This document shows positions 8,306 through 16,841 of a DNA stretch of 64,000 nt, in pieces. Location: assembly GCA_947489665.1 (NCBI GenBank), contig CANLEH010000001.1, positions 1,708,501-1,772,500 of the forward strand. The letters are read 5' to 3'. Under the pieces are notes generated by a model. That model ran no database searches. It saw only the letters and a list, made by a program, of their open reading frames with translations, and had not been told where the DNA came from. The translations under genes were made by a program, and so were the position numbers. Positions within the stretch are counted from its first letter, which is position 1, and each line of letters begins with the position of its first letter. The DNA comes from an uncultured Roseicyclus sp. Its GTDB lineage: Bacteria; Pseudomonadota; Alphaproteobacteria; Rhodobacterales; Rhodobacteraceae.

Positions 8306-9877
8306 TCAGATGAGATAATTTCGGCTTTGTGATATGGTGCCGTGTGGGGGCACCATTTCACACTTCATAGCACTAATCCGGTCTAACACCTTGAACGGCA
8401 AGGTGGTTTTGGGAGTTCTATACCCTTCGCTCCGGGCATAGGCGAGGCGGTCGGCGAATGCGAGCTTTAGCACCAATCTACGATGCTTCATGTTCTCAGA
8501 AGTCCAGAGTTTCCAAGGGTTTGAGAGGAAGTTCAGGGCGAGTTCTATCTTTTTTGACTTTTGGCGCGGATCAAGGCCCGTTTGGGCGCGTTTTTCTTCG
8601 GCCAAAAGCTTCTCACTTTCGAGCTTTTCGATCTTGCGCTCATAGGCGCGGGTCGCATGTTCGCTGTCCGTGTCGGCGAGCTTGTCCAACAGATTGTCCA
8701 ATTGGCGGTCCAGCTTCAGGATTTCTCGCGTGAGAGAGGCCTTGACCGCTTCAAATTGCTTCGCGCGTTGATCCCATGCGTCGTTGAACATCGCGCGCAC
8801 GATCTGGATCAATCCCGCACTGGGTCGCATGTCTTTGAGCAAATCTGCAAAATCACCCTCTAGCTTATCGCGTGGGATGGACTTGCCGTAGGAGGCACAG
8901 CCTTTCGTGTGACACAGATAATACGCATAACGCCGCCCGGTGCAGGACTTGGATTCACAACTACGGAGCGGCTTTTCGCAATCTGCGCACGTCACAAAGC
9001 CGCGTAATGCAAACTTCTGGCCCAAATCCTTGCGCTTTGGCGCATGGGCCTGTCCGTCAATCCGCTCAAGAATTCTCTCATGTACGACGACAGTGATGAG
9101 CGGCACATGATTGCCCTTGCGCAAAGGGATTTCCCACTTTGGGGCGTGAACGAAGCCCGCATAGAGCGGATGCTTTAGGATGTCAGCGACACGCTGCATC
9201 CGAAGTTTGTGGCCATTCTTCGATACGGGAAAGTCGGGCTGATCTGCTAAGAAGCGATGAACCTCGGCCTGAGTGCCGAAGTGACCGGAGGCAAAGCCTT
9301 CTAAGGCCTCTGTGACGATGGAGGCCACGGGTTCATCGCGGACTAGGATTTTGCCCTCCCCCTTCGTCTGGACGTATTTGTAGCCCGGCATCGTCTTAAA
9401 GGGCCAAAAGCCGTTCAAAACTCGGGCTCGCATCCGATTGGCGGACAACTCTTTGATCTTCTCACGCTGATGCTGTGAGACGGATGCCAACATATTCTCA
9501 ATCAGCTTATCATCGCTGGTCTCGCCAAAGGTCATGGACGGGCTTTCCAGCTTGCCACCTGCTTTGGCCAGCAGTTCTCGCAACTGCCAATGCACCGTCA
9601 CATCGCGGGAGAAGCGGCTGATGTCGTCAATGATGACGGAATGGGTCTCATTCTGGGTTAGCAGCCAGGCGAGCATGGCTTGCATGGCAGGACGCTCAGT
9701 CAAACCACCGGACACGCCGCGATCTTGGAAGACCTTCGCGACGTTGTAGCCCTTGCGTTTGGCGTATTCCTCGCAGCGCAATTGCTGGGACGCCAGCCCG
9801 TCGCCCTCATCAAGTTGCTTGGTGCTGGAGACCCTGCAGTAGATCACTGCATCGGTTGACAGGTTGTCTGTACTCAT
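8306..9877 (-). CDS. large serine recombinase
   Basis: 523 residues. The N-terminal resolvase/invertase catalytic domain starts with 'YCRVSSTKQ' (catalytic Ser17) and includes 'DDISRFSRD'. Then come the recombinase domain and a Cys-rich zinc ribbon ('CADCEKPL...CESKSC...CHTKGC'), followed by a coiled-coil stretch ('ILKLDRQLDNLLDKLADT'). Large serine recombinases integrate and excise elements between attP and attB without high sequence homology. Its start overlaps the stop of the 105-residue gene by ATGA. Its last 17 codons overlap a hairpin and a 14-bp sequence repeated at 33202-33215, so the tail after 'MVPP' may be encoded by DNA outside the element. Confidence 0.93.
   Translation of the reverse strand: MSTDNLSTDAVIYCRVSSTKQLDEGDGLASQQLRCEEYAKRKGYNVAKVFQDRGVSGGLTERPAMQAMLAWLLTQNETHSVIIDDISRFSRDVTVHWQLRELLAKAGGKLESPSMTFGETSDDKLIENMLASVSQHQREKIKELSANRMRARVLNGFWPFKTMPGYKYVQTKGEGKILVRDEPVASIVTEALEGFASGHFGTQAEVHRFLADQPDFPVSKNGHKLRMQRVADILKHPLYAGFVHAPKWEIPLRKGNHVPLITVVVHERILERIDGQAHAPKRKDLGQKFALRGFVTCADCEKPLRSCESKSCTGRRYAYYLCHTKGCASYGKSIPRDKLEGDFADLLKDMRPSAGLIQIVRAMFNDAWDQRAKQFEAVKASLTREILKLDRQLDNLLDKLADTDSEHATRAYERKIEKLESEKLLAEEKRAQTGLDPRQKSKKIELALNFLSNPWKLWTSENMKHRRLVLKLAFADRLAYARSEGYRTPKTTLPFKVLDRISAMKCEMVPPHGTISQSRNYLI
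8334..8356. repeat. hairpin in recombinase 3' end (candidate att core)
   Basis: ATGGTGCC (8334-8341) pairs perfectly with GGCACCAT (8349-8356) around a 7-base loop. It lies within the last codons of the serine recombinase and overlaps the 14-bp direct repeat. Serine-recombinase att sites are short and partly dyad-symmetric, so this fits an attachment site; a role in transcript termination is the alternative. Confidence 0.45.
8345..8358. repeat. left copy of 14-bp direct repeat (candidate attL)
   Basis: The sequence TGGGGGCACCATTT is identical to 33202-33215. In both places the minus strand reads Met-Val-Pro-Pro in the same frame. A 14-bp match in a 64-kb window can arise by chance. The support is its position at the 3' end of the recombinase gene and, for the other copy, at the outer end of the mobilisation operon. 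Confidence 0.5.
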
Positions 9878-10191
9878 GGGGCCTCCTTTTGTTGCTTGGG
9901 TTCGTCGGTGGAATTTGCCGCTTGGGCGAATTCAGACCGAGCGTTGCAATTTCCAGAGCCTAGCATGGATGATGATCCATCCGCCGCGATGGGTCCGCCA
10001 TTGCCGAGTTGTCCACAGCTATCTTGGAGGTGCAGCTCAAAATCGAGGTCCACGAAGGAGATTACCCAAAGCCAAAGCACTTCTGCCATCTCCTTCTTTT
10101 CAGGGTCGCTTAAATCGAGCGAGTCTAACATCGCCTGATAGCGGTCCACATCGAGGGTGAGGGATCTGTAGCTCTGGCGGTCGCCTGGCAT
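9874..10191 (-). CDS. small hypothetical protein coupled to the recombinase
   Basis: 105 residues, acidic and soluble. It reads 'SLTLDVDRYQAMLDSLDLSDPEKKEMAEVLWLWVISFVDLDFELH' followed by a low-complexity tail. Its stop overlaps the recombinase start (ATGA at 9874-9877), so the pair is one transcription unit. Small proteins with this 'DxxRYQAxLD..L' pattern are, as I recall, often found next to serine recombinases in alphaproteobacteria, which would suggest a directionality or accessory factor. That association was not checked and the function is unknown. Confidence 0.75.
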   Translation of the reverse strand: MPGDRQSYRSLTLDVDRYQAMLDSLDLSDPEKKEMAEVLWLWVISFVDLDFELHLQDSCGQLGNGGPIAADGSSSMLGSGNCNARSEFAQAANSTDEPKQQKEAP

Positions 10192-10367
10192 CGCGGTTTC
10201 TCCTGTCTGTTGCGTGTCTCCGTCGTTGTTTCAAAAAAGAACGAAGAGTGAACATCGCAGTTATTTTGGAAGCTGGCAAGTAAAATTTATAAAATACAAT
10301 GGGATGCACAAAATGCGCACGACCCCATTCCCAGCCTGATGAGGGCGGAATAGGGCCGTGCTTTCGC

Positions 10368-10625
10368 TCAGTGTTCGTGTCCTTGATCGTGCGATTTGCC
10401 CTGATCCTGGCTGCGCGCTTCTTTGTACTCTTCGCGGCGTTGCTCGCGCAGCGTAAGGCGACCATCTACGGGCGTCGCATCCATCTGCACATCATAGCCC
10501 TTGCCATCTTTGTGTCCCCAGGCCGCACCGACGCGGTTCCAGGCGGCGTCTTTGTCTTGCCCACGATCACGGACGGAATAGGCGATATAGTCGGGGCCTT
10601 TTGGGCGAGTGTTGTCTTCTGACAT
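10368..10625 (-). CDS. small hydrophilic conserved-type hypothetical protein
   Basis: 85 residues, highly charged, with an N-terminal 'PDYIAYSVRDRGQDKDAAWNR' block and a Lys/Gln/His-rich tail. A good ribosome-binding site (AAAGGAG) precedes the ATG at 10625. There is no signal peptide or membrane segment. It lies 11 bp downstream of the next small gene on the same strand and the two probably share a transcript. Proteins of this look recur on mobile elements, but I cannot name a function. Confidence 0.65.
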   Translation of the reverse strand: MSEDNTRPKGPDYIAYSVRDRGQDKDAAWNRVGAAWGHKDGKGYDVQMDATPVDGRLTLREQRREEYKEARSQDQGKSHDQGHEH

Positions 10626-10636
10626 GAGAACTCCTT

Positions 10637-10912
10637 TCAGCGGGACCGTGTAAAGCCATCGCGCGCGCGAGACTTCTGGGCGTCGAGACGTTTGGTGATG
10701 TATCCGATGCGGGCTTCGCGTTGCGCTTCCACATCGCGAACAACCTCAACGGCGACTTCACCCTTGGGTTTAAGAACCGCTTCCAACACAGGCGTGGCGC
10801 GGAACTTCTCCAGGGTATCGCGCTCCAAATCACTGACCGGGGAATTGACGACATCGTTTGCAGGCGTTTTGGGCACCTGACTGTGCCAGCCTTGCTGCAG
10901 GGATTTGGGCAT
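10637..10912 (-). CDS. small hypothetical protein
   Basis: 91 residues, charged, soluble ('DLERDTLEKFRATPVLEAVLKPKGEVAVEVVRDVEAQREARIGYI'). A strong AAGGAGG ribosome-binding site lies before the ATG at 10912. It is first of a two-gene unit with the 85-residue protein. No domain recognised. Confidence 0.65.
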   Translation of the reverse strand: MPKSLQQGWHSQVPKTPANDVVNSPVSDLERDTLEKFRATPVLEAVLKPKGEVAVEVVRDVEAQREARIGYITKRLDAQKSRARDGFTRSR

Positions 10913-11032
10913 GTGAGCCTCCTTCTAAAAAGGGAAAGAAGAGGCCAAGAGATGTCCAAAGCCTCCTTTGGAGGCTGTATCACGCGGCAGACAAAGGGCC
11001 GGGGGATAGGGTCTGCAAGCACTAGCTACGAT

Positions 11033-11061
11033 TTGACAAGTGGTAACATATATTATACCAT
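11033..11061 (+). promoter_or_regulatory. toxin-antitoxin promoter with palindromic operator
   Basis: TTGACA (11033-11038) is a perfect -35 box. With 17-bp spacing the -10 would be TACCAT (11056-11061); TATACC with a 15-bp spacer is an alternative. A 20-bp dyad (11041-11060: TGGTA, two bases, ATATAT, two bases, TACCA) fills the spacer. An operator overlapping the promoter just before the toxin gene is the usual layout for autorepression by a type II antitoxin; that regulation is inferred. Confidence 0.6.
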
Positions 11062-11070
11062 TAAAGATGT

Positions 11071-11394
11071 ATGAAGCTGACAGTTTACGAGACCGCTGAT
11101 GGAAGATGCCCGTTCAACGAGTGGTTTGATGGTCTGAGCGCTGCGGCGGCTGTAAAGGTGACAACCGCGCTTGCGCGGATGGAGTTGGGCAACTTCGGGG
11201 ACATGAAGTCTGTTGGACAAGGTGTATCGGAGCGCCGTCTGACTTTTGGGCCGGGCTACCGCATCTATTTTGGTCGCGACGGTGATGAATTGGTTATCTT
11301 GCTTTGCGGCGGCACAAAGAAGCGCCAAAGCAAGGATATTGAAACGGCAAAGGCCCTTTGGGACGAGTACAAACAGCGAAAGAAAGGAGGCTGA
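11071..11394 (+). CDS. RelE/HigB-type toxin (phage Gp49-like addiction killer)
   Basis: 107 residues, typical for this family. The sequence 'FNEWFDGLSAAAAVKVTTALARMELGNFGDMKSVGQGVSERRL...GPGYRIYFGRDGDELVILLCGGTKKRQSKDIETAKALW' carries the family's 'RI.GPGYRIYF' strand and 'GG.K..Q..DI..A' end. Such toxins are ribosome-dependent mRNA interferases that stabilise mobile DNA. The toxin precedes its antitoxin by 2 bp, the toxin-first order of HigBA-like systems. A palindrome-containing promoter lies directly upstream. Confidence 0.9.
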   Translation: MKLTVYETADGRCPFNEWFDGLSAAAAVKVTTALARMELGNFGDMKSVGQGVSERRLTFGPGYRIYFGRDGDELVILLCGGTKKRQSKDIETAKALWDEYKQRKKGG

Positions 11395-11396
11395 GC

Positions 11397-11711
11397 ATGC
11401 CACTGACACGCGATTTTAAAGATACGATCAAGGCGCGCGCCGAGCGCGACCCGGAATTCCGCATGGGGCTGTTTCAAGAAGCCTTGGAGGCGCTGTTCAA
11501 CGATGATCTGGAGTTGGGCAAGGCGCTCTTGCGGGACTACGTGAACGCCACGGTGGGGTTCCAGGCGCTGGCTGATGAAATGGACAAGAGCCCGAAGGCG
11601 TTGATGCAGATGCTCAGCAAGCGGGGCAACCCGCGCGCGGATAATCTCTTGGGGATGGTAGCGCACCTCAAAAAGCATGAGGGTTTAGAAATTGGCGTGA
11701 AACTGGTGTAA
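11397..11711 (+). CDS. antitoxin of the Gp49/HigB-type module (HTH)
   Basis: 104 residues. Start at 11397 chosen because AGGAGG lies 5-10 bases upstream; a longer frame starts inside the toxin. The N-terminus 'DFKDTIKARAERDPEFRMGLFQEALEALFNDDLELGKALLRDYVNATVGFQALA' and the HTH 'LADEMDKSPKALMQMLSKRGNP' match the addiction-module antidote family that neutralises Gp49-like killers and represses the operon. Coupled to the toxin. Confidence 0.88.
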   Translation: MPLTRDFKDTIKARAERDPEFRMGLFQEALEALFNDDLELGKALLRDYVNATVGFQALADEMDKSPKALMQMLSKRGNPRADNLLGMVAHLKKHEGLEIGVKLV

Positions 11712-12311
11712 AGCTCAGGTTCACCAAAGTACAAACATCCCAGCCAGTTCTCGCGCCCCCTTCGACGCTTAGGGTGGCTCAGCCATCCAGAGACATTCAA
11801 CGGCAAAGCCGTGCTCCACATGCGTTTCGTCCCTTCGGGTGAAGTCACTGGCTAGATGAGCCAACTGCGCTCAAGCGAAGGTGGCTCCGAAGAACAGGCA
11901 TTTGAATTCGCAATCTCTTTGGGGTTGAACGAGCCGCGCTTTGGGCAAGTTGCATGAAGGAATGCGTTTGCGCAGATCGTGACTGCACAAGTGACGCCGA
12001 GATTGAGCTTAACAATGCCTGGAAATAGCCTGGACTCATCAAATGCTGGTCTGCAAGCCAATTGTGGCTACGTTGGAGCGGTCCCAGAAAGGAGTATTAC
12101 CATTGGCGGTACTGCCAAACGCTGTCGCGTAAAGCCTTTTCATAGTCTAAGCTTGTGAAACTGCGGCGGCAAAACGATCGTTTTTGTTGCCAATCGCACT
12201 GGGTTGTTGCTGCTAAAGACTCACGAATATTGTCGCAACACACCTTGAGCATTGACTGATCCACTGCCTCACTGTCTTTTAGCGGAACTACGCTACGGGT
12301 CGGGGATAAAC
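11712..12311. other. 600-bp gap without a supported gene
   Basis: Open frames here are short, on mixed strands, and lack ribosome-binding sites. The base composition is intermediate between the toxin-antitoxin pair and the AT-rich membrane-protein gene to the right. The final 60 bp (12252-12311) are in frame with that gene and would be coding only if its TTG start is used. No repeats or RNA genes recognised. Confidence 0.4.
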
Positions 12312-13715
12312 GTGAAATTGCTAAAATCTGCAAATCGGAGATGGCGGAATTTAAGCCACAATTCAATAGAAGTTGCCATGATGTTCGCTGGAATCGGCGT
12401 GGTACTGAATCTCGCCGCATGGTTTCTAGGCCTAGGATCCGTCGCTTTCGACGGAGTTGTTGCAGGGCAGCCGCTGCATGAGTATCCTGAGGTCGCAGTT
12501 AGAGAAGTCGGCTTCTTCTATGCGCCAAACTGGGCAATTGCATCAGTTTTTTTGATCCCAGGAAGCATACTCTTTCTTTTCTCGGCTCGAGCATCCGTTG
12601 AGCCAACGTTCGATGCGCTGATCGAGCGAGGCATGCTGCGAAGGATTGATGGAGAGGATTTTGACAAGGAAAATTTCCTCCATAGGTGGGAGGTAGTATC
12701 GGCCAGATGGATGCTTGGTCCCATCGCTATCGTTTCGATAGTTTTTGCTGTCACCATTCCAATGGATTTCATGCCAGTTGTCTGGCAGTGGTTGTGGGAC
12801 CCTTCAAGCGTATCTAGTATTATTGGCAATGACGACGACCCAGTCAGTATAAATCATGGCGTATATGAATTTGATTGGTCAATTGCGGCTTTGTATTCGG
12901 GGGCGGATGTTCACCCTTTGGTGAACTTAGCCTTCTCGTTTTCAGCATACATGATTGTGGCAGTAGTTGGGTCTGGAACCATTCTCGCAGTTTTTTTCTG
13001 GCTGCCAGCGATGCCGTCTTTTCTGCGTTCTACTAACTTAAGGCGACATGGTTGGGAGATAGTTCCAGACATAAATAGTGACGAAGTACGCTGCGGCTTT
13101 GAGGTCTTTGAGCCATTTTACCGACATGTCGTCTGGGCGTCGATTTTTACCTGCGTATTGGCCCTTTCGATGCACGTTCAGAACGTGTTTTTGCGTTCAC
13201 CGACATTTGAGCATATCGGGGCAATGACGTTCTCGTCGGCCATACAAATCGTGAGCGAAAACGGTACCGATTTTGGCAAGATTGTAACTCTTTTGTTGCG
13301 CAACTCTGACGGTGTGGCCGGACCGACCGGAGGAGATGTGAACCTTCAATTTGGGATAGCCTTCATCGGAATCCTATTGCTTGTGGGGATCGTTATGGCG
13401 GTCCTTCTGACGTGGCTGTCTATCACACCGCGTTTGGGCGCAGCTGCCTTGCGCAAGGGCGGCGGCTTGAAAGCCGAACACAAGCAAGCCCTAGATGAGA
13501 TGCTTGCTTGGCCGCTTCCGGACATGCCTCGCAAGTTACTTCTTGCAATGGCGCTCATACTAGTACTGTCAATCTATCTCGTTAACCTAGTAGCCCTACT
13601 CCTAGTGGTCTTGGCAGTACTGTTCATTACCAGCACCATCGCCAAAATGTTGTGGATCAGGACCACGCATCGTCGAAACGGTCAAAAAGTCTATGAAGAC
13701 GACGAAGATGTCTAG
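12312..13715 (+). CDS. polytopic membrane protein of unknown function
   Basis: 467 residues with about 7-8 hydrophobic spans, for example 'MMFAGIGVVLNLAAWFLGLG', 'WAIASVFLIPGSILFLFSA', 'MLGPIAIVSIVFAVTIPM', 'FSAYMIVAVVGSGTILAVFF' and a double span near the C-terminus. The end is highly charged ('HRRNGQKVYEDDEDV'). I chose GTG at 12312, with a GGGG tract upstream; TTG at 12252 would add 20 residues. No family recognised. The gene is AT-richer than the chromosome flanks, consistent with transfer. It is followed 57 bp later by a lipoprotein with an endonuclease/phosphatase fold. The two may form a cell-envelope unit, possibly a defence module, but that is speculation. Confidence 0.7.
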   Translation: MKLLKSANRRWRNLSHNSIEVAMMFAGIGVVLNLAAWFLGLGSVAFDGVVAGQPLHEYPEVAVREVGFFYAPNWAIASVFLIPGSILFLFSARASVEPTFDALIERGMLRRIDGEDFDKENFLHRWEVVSARWMLGPIAIVSIVFAVTIPMDFMPVVWQWLWDPSSVSSIIGNDDDPVSINHGVYEFDWSIAALYSGADVHPLVNLAFSFSAYMIVAVVGSGTILAVFFWLPAMPSFLRSTNLRRHGWEIVPDINSDEVRCGFEVFEPFYRHVVWASIFTCVLALSMHVQNVFLRSPTFEHIGAMTFSSAIQIVSENGTDFGKIVTLLLRNSDGVAGPTGGDVNLQFGIAFIGILLLVGIVMAVLLTWLSITPRLGAAALRKGGGLKAEHKQALDEMLAWPLPDMPRKLLLAMALILVLSIYLVNLVALLLVVLAVLFITSTIAKMLWIRTTHRRNGQKVYEDDEDV

Positions 13716-13772
13716 CAAGGGTCGAGCGTCCTCGCGTAGCCCAGTCTCGACGCAGAATGAAGTGGAAAGGCC

Positions 13773-14795
13773 ATGAGAATGTGGGCAGTACTATTAATAA
13801 CCGCTATGGCGTTCATTCTTGCTGGCTGTGCTGTGGTCAACCGTTTCTACGTGCCGCCAGAATTCGAGAGTGCTGAAGTTTCTGGTGAAGCGGTTACGTC
13901 GTTCTCTGAAAACGCGACAATTTCCGTCGCTACTTGGAATATCGGTTATGCGGGAATGGGGCAAGACAGCGATTTTGTTTTTGATCTCGGCGAACAGAGA
14001 CGTCCGCTTAGCGGCGAACTGGTAGATGAAAACCTCGCTGCAATTAGTCAAACACTGCCATCCTTGGACGCAGACTTACTGCTATTACAAGAAGTGGCTC
14101 TCCCGTCGTGGGTGACGTATCAGCGAGATGTTCGTGCCGGGGTTTTGGCTTCTCTGCCCTTATATGAGTGGACGTTCGGTGCTGACATAAACACGCGCGG
14201 CATTCCCCGTCCGTTCAACGTGCAAGTTGGTAATATGGTTCTTTCTAGGTTGGATATAACTTCAGCCGAACGCCGAGGCCTGCCGCTCGAACCTGACTTT
14301 CAGTTCGGTATCTTTAGGAAAGGATACCGGATGCACATCGTTCGAATAGATGACGAAACATCCTGGGTTTTCATCAATATTCATCTTTCGACTTTTGACA
14401 CTGAAGAAGAGGACGTTCGACGCCAACAAGTACTGGAACTCGTTCAATTTGCGCAGTCAGAATTTGAGCAGGGAAACCATGTTGTTATTGGTGGGGATTG
14501 GAATCTACGACTCACCGATACGGAATTTCCACACGAAACCGACGAACGGTATCTCTTCTGGATCAGAGACTTTCCGCAAGAATTGGTACCAGAAGGTTGG
14601 CAATGGGCTGTAGACCATGATGTGCCTACGGTTAGAACGGCACATCAGCCTTACCTTCCTGGTGACAACTATGTTTTGACGATCGACGGGTTCCTGGTAT
14701 CGCCAAATGTCGACATACTGGAAGTCGAAGGGCTTGACTTGGGTTTTCAGCACACTGACCACCATCCCGTAAGGGCGTTGCTTCGGACCAGGTGA
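13773..14795 (+). CDS. lipoprotein with endonuclease/exonuclease/phosphatase (EEP) domain
   Basis: 340 residues. The N-terminus is a lipoprotein signal ('LLITAMAFILAGC', lipidated Cys19). The body has the metal-dependent EEP-fold signature: 'ATWNIGYAG' (Asn56), 'LLLLQEV' (Glu107), 'INIHLS', 'GGDWN' (Asp and Asn) and the C-terminal 'DHHPV'. All expected catalytic positions are present, so it should be an active phosphodiesterase on DNA, lipid or another phosphoester. The lipid anchor places it outside the cytoplasmic membrane. It follows the polytopic membrane protein and is probably co-transcribed. Substrate unknown; a nuclease against incoming DNA or a phospholipase-type role are both possible. 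Confidence 0.85.
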   Translation: MRMWAVLLITAMAFILAGCAVVNRFYVPPEFESAEVSGEAVTSFSENATISVATWNIGYAGMGQDSDFVFDLGEQRRPLSGELVDENLAAISQTLPSLDADLLLLQEVALPSWVTYQRDVRAGVLASLPLYEWTFGADINTRGIPRPFNVQVGNMVLSRLDITSAERRGLPLEPDFQFGIFRKGYRMHIVRIDDETSWVFINIHLSTFDTEEEDVRRQQVLELVQFAQSEFEQGNHVVIGGDWNLRLTDTEFPHETDERYLFWIRDFPQELVPEGWQWAVDHDVPTVRTAHQPYLPGDNYVLTIDGFLVSPNVDILEVEGLDLGFQHTDHHPVRALLRTR

Positions 14796-15035
14796 CACAG
14801 TGGGGGCTATTGGTGGGCCAGTTACACGAGAAACCTATGTTTCAGCTGCGGAGCCGGCGTAAGCGAAAGGGGTTTCTGGCAAAAAAGGAAACAGTTGCGT
14901 TTCTCTATCACAACCGAGTTTGCCCGCATCGAGCGCGACTCCTTAGCGGCTTTCCGCAGTTGCGAAGCCTACCATAGGCACTACGAAAGCAGACTTTCTC
15001 CGTGGGTGTGCCAATGGCAGTGCTCATCTTAGATT

Positions 15036-16631
15036 TTAGCCCAAAGTTCGCATCCGCCCGCTGGCATATTGCGGATAGTGCGCGAGATTGGCTGACACAG
15101 GACCCTCTTGCACGAGCAGCATCTTGTGTCCCCAGAACGTTTTCACCCGCACGGAACCACTCGGCGGATAGAACGGATTGGGCATGAACCGCCGGGCCAT
15201 CCAGGCCTCGTTGAAATAGGGCCTACGATCAATTTCCAACGGATGCTCCAGCCCATCCACAAAGGCGTAGCCCTTGTCCGGCGGGGTCTGGATCACCTCG
15301 TCTGGTGTGCGCAGCCAACGGTTTTGCTTCGTCCGCACTTCCGCCGCCTGCTTGTGGTGTTGGTAGTTCAGCATCGCATTGAACGGATCTCCGCCGTTGA
15401 TGAAATCCTGCGCGGCCTTCTTTCGGGCCAGTTCAGCACGCGATTGCTGTAACGTGTCATCATATTCCAGCGTCTCGGTCCCCAGCATGCGGGATAGGCG
15501 CTCAGCAGATGGTAAATCACGCACAGCGAAGTAAATCGCCAACGCAGCGCTGGAAGAGATCAGGTCTCCAGCCCGAGGGCCAAGCCCATCCATTTGGGTG
15601 GTGTTTTGAAACACGGCAAATGGTTGGATGCCGATGCCTGCGCCATAGGTGTAGAGCTTTGGCACCATCGGGAATTTCCCTAACTGCCCGCATTCATCTA
15701 TGATCCAGGTTTGCTTGGGAGCCTGCGGCGCACGTGCCTTGTAGATCATGCCTGCCACAAACAGGCTCTTGATGATCGGCGACCAGGGTTCGACGAACTC
15801 GGCAGGCGGCATCAGATAGACTTGGTATCGCTGATCACTTGAGCAGAGTTGCTTCATGGAAAAATCAAATGGTGGGCTGACAGAGGCCATCAGGGTCGGA
15901 TCGGACAAGGGTGCCAGGGCCCGAAAAATCTCCCCTAAAATGCCTTGAAAGCCGTTCGAGGGATTGTCGCGCGATTGGGCGATTTCCTCTTCGACGCGCT
16001 CAGAGATCGGAAAACCGCATTCGGTCATTTCAAACCCGAAATCCAACCAGGCATCCCCGCCTCCAGGGATCAAATTGATTTTTTCGTAGAGATCGGGCAG
16101 GGTCAGCACCCCGTTGATCGAGACCAGCGTTAGGATCACCGCTTCCAGAAACTCACGGGCACGCCCTTCGAAGAAGATGCCCTGGGCTGATCCCGTGGAG
16201 ACAACCAGATTTTCGCAAAAGACTTTGACATCAGAGACAAGGGATGGACTGTCTTTTCTGATGAAATCTACGGGATTGATGCGATTCTTGGGCAATCCGT
16301 GGAGTCCATTGGGGTTCCAATAGATGCAGTATTTCTTGTCGGGGATTTGGTCCTGGCTGATGAACGCGATCTCGCCCTTGATGTCGAGGATGACGAGCGT
16401 ATGCCGGGCGATGCCGAAACAGGCATTGTAAGCCAAGACTGAGGTCAGCTTGCCCGATCTCGCGCCTGCGACCAACAAAGCGCCCCCCATTCCTGAAAAG
16501 AACAGCGGCTTCTTACCTTTGAAGCCAAAGAATAGGGCGTCCTCAGTTTGCTCGTGTAGCCCGGCTTTGCGGATCTCTTGGTCTGAGCTGAGTTCAGCAC
16601 TTCCAAATCGGAAGTATTCGTTATGATCCAT
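15036..16631 (-). CDS. type IV coupling protein, TraG/VirD4 family
   Basis: 531 residues. P-loop-like 'AGARSGKLTS', Walker B region 'LVILDIKGE', and 'TWIIDECGQ' with the downstream sensor stretch 'FAVFQNTTQ' are characteristic of conjugative coupling ATPases that bring a relaxosome to a type IV secretion channel. The first Gly of the classical P-loop is Ala and the residue after Lys is Leu. Start at 16631 has GGAG 7 bases upstream; the ATG at 16637 is too close to it. The N-terminus lacks the usual pair of membrane helices. Two very small membrane proteins are encoded immediately upstream. No mating-pore (VirB/Trb) genes occur in the element, so it would depend on another conjugative element. 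Confidence 0.88.
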   Translation of the reverse strand: MDHNEYFRFGSAELSSDQEIRKAGLHEQTEDALFFGFKGKKPLFFSGMGGALLVAGARSGKLTSVLAYNACFGIARHTLVILDIKGEIAFISQDQIPDKKYCIYWNPNGLHGLPKNRINPVDFIRKDSPSLVSDVKVFCENLVVSTGSAQGIFFEGRAREFLEAVILTLVSINGVLTLPDLYEKINLIPGGGDAWLDFGFEMTECGFPISERVEEEIAQSRDNPSNGFQGILGEIFRALAPLSDPTLMASVSPPFDFSMKQLCSSDQRYQVYLMPPAEFVEPWSPIIKSLFVAGMIYKARAPQAPKQTWIIDECGQLGKFPMVPKLYTYGAGIGIQPFAVFQNTTQMDGLGPRAGDLISSSAALAIYFAVRDLPSAERLSRMLGTETLEYDDTLQQSRAELARKKAAQDFINGGDPFNAMLNYQHHKQAAEVRTKQNRWLRTPDEVIQTPPDKGYAFVDGLEHPLEIDRRPYFNEAWMARRFMPNPFYPPSGSVRVKTFWGHKMLLVQEGPVSANLAHYPQYASGRMRTLG

Positions 16632-16704
16632 GATCATACTCCAACAAAAAAGGGCCGGACTGCACATGGCAGCCCGGCCCGTAGGTCGAGGGGGAGCTAT
16701 TTGT

Positions 16705-16818
16705 TTAGTTTGCGGCGGCGAGGATGATCACCAGTACCACCCCGATGACGAAGACGGTTGGCCAAATGCTTTCCTTCTTCTTACGCCACACGGTTCCTGC
16801 GCGTTCCCATTCTGCCAT
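16705..16818 (-). CDS. 37-residue single-span membrane protein
   Basis: A hydrophilic, basic N-terminus (MAEWERAGTVWRKKKES) is followed by one hydrophobic helix (IWPTVFVIGVVLVIILAAA). A strong AAGGAG ribosome-binding site lies 8 bases before the ATG at 16818. It sits between the coupling-protein gene and a 98-residue membrane protein on the same strand, so the three are likely co-transcribed. It may assist or anchor the coupling protein; this is an inference from position. Confidence 0.6.
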   Translation of the reverse strand: MAEWERAGTVWRKKKESIWPTVFVIGVVLVIILAAAN

Positions 16819-16841
16819 ATCGGTTCTCCTTCTTGATTGGG

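Noticed and set aside
8345-8358. 3' end of a tRNA gene at the candidate att site (the repeat contains CACCA)
   Set aside because: No T-loop or acceptor-stem pairing could be found upstream of the CACCA in either copy.
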